Positions 6,006 through 10,991 of a DNA stretch of 10,991 nucleotides are shown here, one piece after another. The stretch lies in the NCBI GenBank assembly GCA_024275695.1, contig JAJRYP010000048.1, positions 1 to 10,991 on the forward strand, read 5' to 3'. Origin of the DNA: Patescibacteria group bacterium. GTDB lineage: Bacteria > Patescibacteriota > Gracilibacteria > UBA1369 > PNNO01. Position numbers and translations under genes: made by a program. Numbering within the stretch: the first letter of the stretch is position 1; the number at the start of each line of letters is the position of its first letter. The notes beneath the pieces were generated by a model, which saw nothing but the letters and a program-made list of their open reading frames with translations, made no database searches and was not told where the DNA came from.

Positions 6006-6938
6006 ATGTATAATTGGAAAATTATAGGCCATAAAAAACAACTTGAACTTATTGAGCACGATATTAAATCGAATCGGCTTGCGCATGCCTATCTCTTCAC
6101 AGGCCCTTCAAGCATTGGCAAATTTTCAATTGCGAGAATGTTTGTAAATATTTTGCAATGTCCAAACAATCTTTGTCGTCAATGTCCAACATGTCTGCAA
6201 CTTCAAAAGGGTAGTCATCCGGACACAATTACGTTAAAGACCGAAGAGGGGTCCGAGTCTATAAAAATTGAGCAGATTAGAGATATTATTGCAAAACTTA
6301 ACATGACCAAACAAAGCAAATTCAAAATTATTCTTATAAAAAAAGCGGAAAGATTTACTCCGGAAGCGGCCAACTGTCTACTTAAAACACTTGAAGAACC
6401 ACCCCCGCATACGTTAATTATCATGACAACCGATAATGTCCGCGAGCTTTTGCCGACAATTATTTCGCGAGTTCGCTTAATCAAATTTAGTGCATATTCG
6501 AACAGATTCCTTAAAGACAAAATGAGCAAACTTTTTCCGGAAACAGGTAAAGAAACCATCGATCAGGTTTGTTCGCTTGCCTTAGGGAAAAGCGGAAAAG
6601 CGATCAAGTTGCTTAAAAATGCAGACCTTTTAGCTTCTTACAGAACAATGTATACTATGCTTTGTGAGTTTTTGGAGCCGGGTCCTTTATATAAAAAATT
6701 CAGACTTGTTGAGGAGGTGTTGGCGGAAAATAATAAAGTTACGGAATTTCTTGATGTGTTCACTCATTTGGTACGGAGCCGCTTACATCAAGGCATTGAG
6801 AACAAAAAACTCACAACGTCCGAAAGACAGCATTTTCTCTCTTTGCTTTCTTTGATCGAGGACACGCGACAGCTGTTAAAACGTAATATTAACGCTCGCC
6901 TTGCGCTCGAAAATCTTGCCCTTAAAGCTTCCTTATGA
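6006..6938 (+). CDS. holB: DNA polymerase III delta' subunit
   Basis: Delta' is part of the clamp loader that places the sliding clamp on DNA. The 310-residue protein begins with the family's usual WKIIGHKKQLE and has an AAA+ fold: P-loop-like GPSSIGKF (33-40), with Phe where ATP-binding relatives have Ser or Thr, as is common in delta', and a zinc module with Cys at 52, 57, 60 and 63. It continues with KIILIKKAERFTPEAANCLLKTLEEPP, which includes the conserved SRC-region equivalent further on as IISRVRLIKF. I chose the ATG at 6006 because it fits the family N-terminus. A GTG ten codons upstream (5976) is possible but lies in a hairpin. The gene overlaps the next by four bases (ATGA), as in tightly coupled operons. 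Confidence 0.9.
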   Translation: MYNWKIIGHKKQLELIEHDIKSNRLAHAYLFTGPSSIGKFSIARMFVNILQCPNNLCRQCPTCLQLQKGSHPDTITLKTEEGSESIKIEQIRDIIAKLNMTKQSKFKIILIKKAERFTPEAANCLLKTLEEPPPHTLIIMTTDNVRELLPTIISRVRLIKFSAYSNRFLKDKMSKLFPETGKETIDQVCSLALGKSGKAIKLLKNADLLASYRTMYTMLCEFLEPGPLYKKFRLVEEVLAENNKVTEFLDVFTHLVRSRLHQGIENKKLTTSERQHFLSLLSLIEDTRQLLKRNINARLALENLALKASL

Positions 6939-7765
6939 AAGTAATGTGCGTATATGACCAATTTACACGTAAAGAAATTTTGATTCCTCATCCGGATGGG
7001 GCCGAAGTGTCGCCTGGTGATTTTGCCGTATACCACGATGAAGAAAATCGTGAAAATATAGGCAGAATACATTTTGCAAGCAGAGAAGAAAAAGATGAAG
7101 AAAAAATCCAACTGAATTATCCCTTTTTAAGAAAGGCGACGCCTCATGATCTTCAAAAAATGGATATGCAAAAAAGTACTGCCGAAGAAGCCATGGCAAT
7201 ATGTCGTAAGAAAATTACGGAACATAAATTGGATATGCAGCTTGTTTTTACGGAATATTCGCTTGATGGAAATCGAATAAATTTTATTTTTACCGCCGAT
7301 GATCGTGTTGATTTTAGAGAACTCGTAAAGGATCTTGCCAAAACTTTCCAAAAACAAATTCATCTGCAGCAAATTGGCCCGCGCGACAAAGCTCGTATGG
7401 TTACCGGAAGAGGAAAATGCGGAAAAGGTCTTTGTTGCGGATGCTGGATGAAGAATTTGGAGAGCATAACCATGGAAATGGTTAGACTACAGTGTCTTGA
7501 GAGCAAAGGGAGCGCCAAGTTATCCGGGTGTTGTGGAAAATTGATGTGTTGTTTGCGTTATGAAGCTGACGAATATAAAAATCTTCGTAAGCGACTCCCG
7601 AAAATCGGAAGTATTGTTAAAGTAAAAAAAGGTGAAGGAGAAGTAGTTTCCCTTGATATTTTGAATCAAAAAATTAAAGTATCCTTCCCTGACAGAAGCT
7701 TTGAATTTGTTGGGCCGAAAGATATCAAAAAAGTAATCTCTAAAAGAGAGATCCCTAAAGGTTAA
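6935..7765 (+). CDS. ricT: PSP1-domain protein, RicT (YaaT) family
   Basis: RicT of Bacillus works with RicA and RicF as an iron-sulfur complex that steers RNase Y cleavage of some mRNAs. The 276-residue protein contains the PSP1 core with a cysteine-rich centre: Cys 162, 167, 168, 170, 187, 199, 200, 205 and 206. The segments GKCGKGLCCGCW and LSGCCGKLMCCLRYE match the Bacillus protein closely. A KOW/SH3-like stretch follows (about 222-258). The start lies inside the holB stop (ATGA overlap), the same holB-yaaT order as in Bacillus. No ricA or ricF is in the window, but the end of rny, the RNase Y gene, lies 3.1 kb away on the other strand. The family assignment is firm; the cellular role is inferred. 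Confidence 0.9.
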   Translation: MKVMCVYDQFTRKEILIPHPDGAEVSPGDFAVYHDEENRENIGRIHFASREEKDEEKIQLNYPFLRKATPHDLQKMDMQKSTAEEAMAICRKKITEHKLDMQLVFTEYSLDGNRINFIFTADDRVDFRELVKDLAKTFQKQIHLQQIGPRDKARMVTGRGKCGKGLCCGCWMKNLESITMEMVRLQCLESKGSAKLSGCCGKLMCCLRYEADEYKNLRKRLPKIGSIVKVKKGEGEVVSLDILNQKIKVSFPDRSFEFVGPKDIKKVISKREIPKG

Positions 7766-7778
7766 CCAATAATTTACT

Positions 7779-8486
7779 ATGGAAATTGCTCTGCTCGTCA
7801 TCGCGCTGGTTATTGTCGGAATTTTTGCAAGACGTTATTACCTTTCTTTTTCAGCATACGGTTCAAAGAAAGAAAAAGCCGTGCATGGGCGACAAAAAGT
7901 TCCTGTACGACCTCAACAAACACCGCGAACAACCGAAGCAAAGGTTCTTTACAGTCAAGCAATGACTTATTTTGAAAGGGGAGAGTTGGATGAGGCGGAA
8001 AAGCGGCTGGTCGAAATTACAACCATAGAAAAAGATTTTAACGATGCTAGGCACAAGCTTGGTCTTATTTATTTAAAGAAAGGGGAATTCGAAAAAGCTG
8101 AAGAAATTTTTAAACAACTGGTTGCAAAAGTCAAGGACGATGCGATTTATCATAGTAATTTAGGTAGAGCTCTTTACGAACAAGAAAAATTTCAGGAAGC
8201 GCTTGCTTCATATTTAAAATCGATCGGACTGGACGACACCAGGCCGGGAAGGTTTGTTAGCGCCGCAGAAGTGTACAGACTTCTGGGTGATAAAGAAAAG
8301 GCACAAGAAATGTATAAAAAAGCGCTTGTGCTTGATCCTTCAAACATTGAATATCTTTTGACTTTTGCGCACTTTTTAATCGAAGACGAGAAGTATGCAA
8401 AAGCAAGATTTTATCTTGAAAAAGTTCTCAAGTTGCAACCGGATAATAAGATAGCACTTGAAATGATGAAAGAAATCAAAGATTAA
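7779..8486 (+). CDS. Membrane-anchored TPR-repeat protein
   Basis: The 235-residue protein starts with a hydrophobic segment (residues 2-16) followed by ARRYY. By the positive-inside rule the long part should face the cytoplasm. A basic linker (about 29-53) leads to about five TPR units (54-87, 88-121, 122-155, 157-189, 190-223) with typical pattern residues (for example LGLIYLKKGEFEKAEEIF). TPRs bind partner proteins; the partner is unknown. It begins 13 bases after ricT with no SD, so it is probably the last gene of the murF-holB-ricT run. Its stop is one base from that of the converging vanW-family gene. Confidence 0.8.
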   Translation: MEIALLVIALVIVGIFARRYYLSFSAYGSKKEKAVHGRQKVPVRPQQTPRTTEAKVLYSQAMTYFERGELDEAEKRLVEITTIEKDFNDARHKLGLIYLKKGEFEKAEEIFKQLVAKVKDDAIYHSNLGRALYEQEKFQEALASYLKSIGLDDTRPGRFVSAAEVYRLLGDKEKAQEMYKKALVLDPSNIEYLLTFAHFLIEDEKYAKARFYLEKVLKLQPDNKIALEMMKEIKD

Positions 8487-8487
8487 A

Positions 8488-9555
8488 CTATCCGCCTGTT
8501 TCGGCAGTACCGGGCCCCACAAGAATCTTTGCCGGAATAGCTTTATAAGCACTGTAAATCGGCTCCTTAATTGTTTCGCCGGCTTTTGTTAAATATCTGT
8601 ACCAGGTAGCGTTAAATCCTGTATGCCCATATTCAACCTGCCTTCTTTGCCCCGGAGCAAGCGAGGAAGATTCAATAATTATCGGCGGAGGCGGATTGTG
8701 ATAATTCCCAAGATAAGGCCCCTCCATTTCTACACTTCGTCCATCATCCGTTCCGTAAAATTTAAAATAAGCATTGGTTCCTTCCGTGTAAGACTGAATT
8801 AAAATATGACCCGGCGTATCATTTACAAATTTAATATCTTTTACTCCCGGATAAATAGTGGCATCCAAACCGTAACCGTATATTTGCGCATAATATGAAA
8901 CCGCGTAAGAATGCGCCGTTCTTTCGGTTATCGGCAAACCCGACATTAACGCGGCGCGGTACATTGTAGATGAAACCTGACATAAACCCCCTCCATACTC
9001 CGGAATCGTTCCTTCAGCCTTTATAACAAGCTCCGGACGGTATCCTGTTGAAGCATCAACCGGCCCAAGATGCTCATTAAATGAAAATTCTTCACCCGGT
9101 TTTATGAGCAATCCGTTAAATCTGTTTACACCGACCTCGATATTATGAGTACGATTTGCCGGAGAACCCGCAAAGGCGCTTCGGCCCGTACCAATTAAAG
9201 TTTCAATCCCCAGCAATTTCAGGTCATCGGAAATTTCAGCATGTGCTTTTTTAACAAATACTGGAATTGGCACGTTGTCAAAATTGTAGTTTGCGGCCAA
9301 TTCAACCGCGGCAGCAAAATATCTTCTTTTAATTTCACGTCCGTTTTCTCCGGTTCCTTCAATAATAATTTTATCGTTTTCGTCTTTATAAATATTCACG
9401 TCCTGCGCTTCAACTTCAACAAGCGGAGCAATTTCTTCTTCCACGTATGCAATAAACGGAGCCCGCCTAATGTTTATCCAAAGGTTTTGGTCTATGGAAA
9501 GCGATTTCGGGAGATCACCTACGGACTCTTCCGGTAAGTCTATGGGAAAAGACAA
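8488..9555 (-). pseudogene. VanW-family protein, C-terminal part (after the in-frame stop)
   Basis: This is the downstream half of the VanW gene that begins at 10536. It contains the VanW domain (about residues 136-268 counted from the TTG at 9555), with the hallmark KPGEEFSFNEHLGP and YGGGLCQVSSTMYRAAL, and a C-terminal G5-like region (about 298-348, APGQRRQVEY to ILVGPG). VanW proteins are surface proteins of Gram-positive and CPR bacteria of uncertain function, linked to the cell wall. The frame is open further upstream to the TAA at 9685-9687 and continues the homologous domain. The TTG at 9555 is only the first usable start. It has GGAGG two bases before it, so reinitiation is conceivable, but the product would lack the membrane anchor. 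Confidence 0.8.
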
Positions 9556-9684
9556 CTCCTCCCCAACTAAAAGCGTATTTTTGTAATCAAAGGCGATCCA
9601 ATCAACGTGATCAATAAGACGAATATCAAAATTCCGATAATCATAAGTTAAAGTGATGGTTCTGTATAAAGTTTCCTTGATTTC

Positions 9685-9687
9685 TTA
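9685..9687 (-). other. In-frame TAA stop splitting the VanW-family gene
   Basis: Reading 10536 to 8490 on the minus strand gives one frame of 682 positions interrupted only here. Upstream is EPLVTQAILEERL; downstream, in the same frame, is EIKETLYRTITLTYDYRN and onward to the VanW domain. This is a typical second peptidoglycan-binding-like unit with the stop where Gln, Glu or Lys would be expected (CAA to TAA is one transition). No frameshift is needed. Confidence 0.85.
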
Positions 9688-10536
9688 AAGTCTTTCTTCC
9701 AAAATGGCCTGTGTAACCAAGGGTTCTCTGTTAAGTGTTTTTACCGTAATCGGCTCGGAGGAAAGTTGTCCGGCCTTTAATTTTATATCTTGATAAAGTT
9801 GACGTATGTCAATATCCTCCCCTTTTTTCTCCGAAACTATTACAAGCTCACCATTTTCATCAAATGAAAGATAAGCGTTTTTTGCTTTTCGATCATCAAA
9901 ATTAAAACGGGCTTCAATATTAAAAGCCGCCTTGTCAACATCAACAGAAACATAAAACGGGATTTCCCGACCGCCCCAAAGAGCACCCAGAATCGTAAAC
10001 AAATTACTATTTTCAAACTTTACAAAACGAATTTCTTGCAACGTATGTCTTGGCAAAAGAGAAATGCCCAGTTCGGATGGCAAAAATTCCAGACTTTCGT
10101 CTCCAAGAACAACGCGAATGGGTTTTTCCAGAAACGGTTGGCCTTTTTCCATTAATTTTTCCTGAATCTCATCCAGGCTGAGGGTTCCCACTTCCATACC
10201 CGCGATACGTGTTCCGGGAAGGGCTTTCCCAAGAAGCGAATATGTAATAACCGCGGATGACAATTGGTAAAGAACAAACAGGCCTATCACTACAAATACA
10301 ATAATGACGGGTGTACGAAGTTTTTTGGAGAATTTTTTTAGCCACTTTCGTCTTAAGGACTCCTGAATATTAAACAGTTTGGCCGGAGCTTTAGCGGCAC
10401 CTTTTGTTGATTTTTTTGTCGGCTTTTTGGACTTTTTACGACCATGCCGAGATTTAGCCGGAGATTGTCTTTTCTTGGTAGAAACTTCCGCCTTCTTTTT
10501 TTTTGGAGCTGTCTTTTTTTTCTTCTTTTTCGTCAT
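9685..10536 (-). pseudogene. VanW-family protein, N-terminal part (truncated by in-frame stop)
   Basis: The 283 residues before the stop begin with a strongly cationic tail (about 33 Lys or Arg and only two acidic residues in the first 74), then one membrane segment (about 76-98). An external part follows, with the signature PGTRIAGMEVGTLSLDEIQEKL (107-128), typical of the peptidoglycan-binding-like repeats that precede VanW domains. The orientation should be tail inside and domain outside. The protein ends in the middle of its second repeat. As it stands it would be a membrane-anchored stub without the VanW domain. It starts 16 bases after ytxH, in the same direction as rny and ytxH. The ATG at 10536 has no clear SD. 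Confidence 0.8.
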
Positions 10537-10552
10537 AAAATGAAAGTCTCGA

Positions 10553-10822
10553 TTATCTATGCTTTTTTATGCTTTTTTTAATATGTCTCCAAAGCTTGCC
10601 ACCTTGTTTTTTTGCCTCATTTTTAACTTCTTCAATTTCTTCACCGTGTTTTTCAATAAATTTATTCTTTGCCTTAACAATATCTTTTCGGGTTTCTTTT
10701 CCCGATTTCGGAGCAACCGTAATCCCAACGACTGAACCAATGGCTCCGCCGATAATCGCCCCCATAACCACTTTATCTACTACGCCCTTTTTTTTCTCTT
10801 TCTTTTTTCCAAACATAACCAT
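10553..10822 (-). CDS. YtxH-like small membrane protein
   Basis: This 89-residue protein has a short basic N-terminus, a glycine-rich hydrophobic segment (about 14-36, GAIIGGAIGSVVG), then APKSGKETRKDI (37-48) and a charged helical tail ending in KKHR. This is the layout of YtxH-like proteins, which are of unknown function and sometimes linked to envelope stress. It lies between rny and the vanW-family gene on the same strand. The ATG at 10822 has no SD; a second ATG two codons on is equally possible. Confidence 0.75.
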   Translation of the reverse strand: MVMFGKKKEKKKGVVDKVVMGAIIGGAIGSVVGITVAPKSGKETRKDIVKAKNKFIEKHGEEIEEVKNEAKKQGGKLWRHIKKSIKKHR

Positions 10823-10832
10823 GCGACTTTAA

Positions 10833-10862
10833 TTATTACCGTGCTAATCGATTTTATCTCAA
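10833..10862 (-). promoter_or_regulatory. Possible promoter of the ytxH-vanW pair
   Basis: On the minus strand a -35-like TTGAGA (10862-10857) and a -10-like TAATAA (10838-10833) are 18 bases apart, in the gap after rny. The start would fall near 10826, only a few bases before the ytxH ATG, implying a nearly leaderless transcript. Confidence 0.4.
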
Positions 10863-10868
10863 TTTAGC

Positions 10869-10991
10869 TTATTTAGCAAAATCCACGGCACGAGTTCTTC
10901 GAATAACATTCACTTTAATTTTCCCCGGATAACTCAATTTATCTTCAATTTTTCCCGCAATCCCTTCGGCAAGATCATTCATTTTTTCATC
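10869..10991 (-). CDS. rny: Ribonuclease Y, C-terminal end (partial)
   Basis: The last 40 codons of a gene that enters from beyond the window. The residues LAEGIAGKIEDKLSYPGKI, then KVNVIRRTRAVDFAK, match the conserved C-terminus of RNase Y, the membrane-anchored endoribonuclease that starts mRNA decay in many Gram-positives. The catalytic KH and HD domains lie outside the window. Too short for the protein track, but the ending is distinctive. The stop TAA is at 10871-10869, and ytxH follows after 46 bases. Confidence 0.85.
   Translation of the reverse strand, partial: DEKMNDLAEGIAGKIEDKLSYPGKIKVNVIRRTRAVDFAK

Noticed and set aside
1..10991. Reassigned stop codon as an explanation for the TAA in the vanW gene
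   Set aside because: TAA correctly ends ispG, infC, rpmI, rplT, murF, ricT, the TPR gene and rny here, so TAA cannot be a general sense codon.
1..10991. CRISPR array, transposon, prophage or defence island
   Set aside because: No spaced direct repeats, transposase, integrase or defence-type genes are seen.

Overview
The window reads as a chromosomal stretch of an uncultured bacterium, most likely of the Candidate Phyla Radiation (Patescibacteria). The lineage call is an inference. It rests on a MurF-type ligase that lacks the usual N-terminal domain and starts almost directly at its P-loop, a VanW-family wall protein, the scarcity of Shine-Dalgarno (SD) sequences, and A/T-rich DNA full of lysine codons. 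The genetic code looks standard: TAA, TAG and TGA all end recognisable genes. I see no CRISPR array, insertion sequence, phage module or defence system. This is mostly a housekeeping region.

Left part (1-914, + strand). A near-consensus promoter with an extended -10 drives a long structured leader and a 66-residue protein with a classical C2H2 zinc-finger pattern and a very basic tail. The tmRNA gene ssrA follows, with both tRNA-like ends, the first pseudoknot and an unusually long tag frame. Middle left (915-3188, - strand). ispG and dxr overlap by 8 bases and encode two steps of the MEP isoprenoid pathway. Dxr is short at its C-terminus. Between dxr and ssrA lies a short open frame that runs into the 3' end of ssrA in antisense.

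Centre (3324-4526, + strand). The infC-rpmI-rplT operon (IF3, L35, L20) follows its own promoter and a leader with potential hairpins. infC has no in-frame ATG or GTG available as a start, as expected of IF3 genes that control their own translation. A weak terminator and a promoter-like box separate this from murF, holB (DNA polymerase III delta'), a PSP1/RicT gene and a membrane-anchored TPR protein (4637-8486). The holB-ricT pairing is also found in Bacillus.

Right part (8488-10991, - strand). The 3' end of rny (RNase Y) is followed by a YtxH-like membrane protein and a VanW-family gene. The VanW reading frame is cut by a single in-frame TAA inside its second peptidoglycan-binding-like domain. 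The frame stays open and homologous-looking on both sides, so this is either a fresh nonsense mutation, a strain or assembly variant, or a recoding event. The TPR and VanW genes converge with a single base between their stop codons.

The points most worth following are the VanW nonsense codon, the non-AUG start and leader of infC, the zinc-finger microprotein with its structured leader, and the atypical tmRNA tag.
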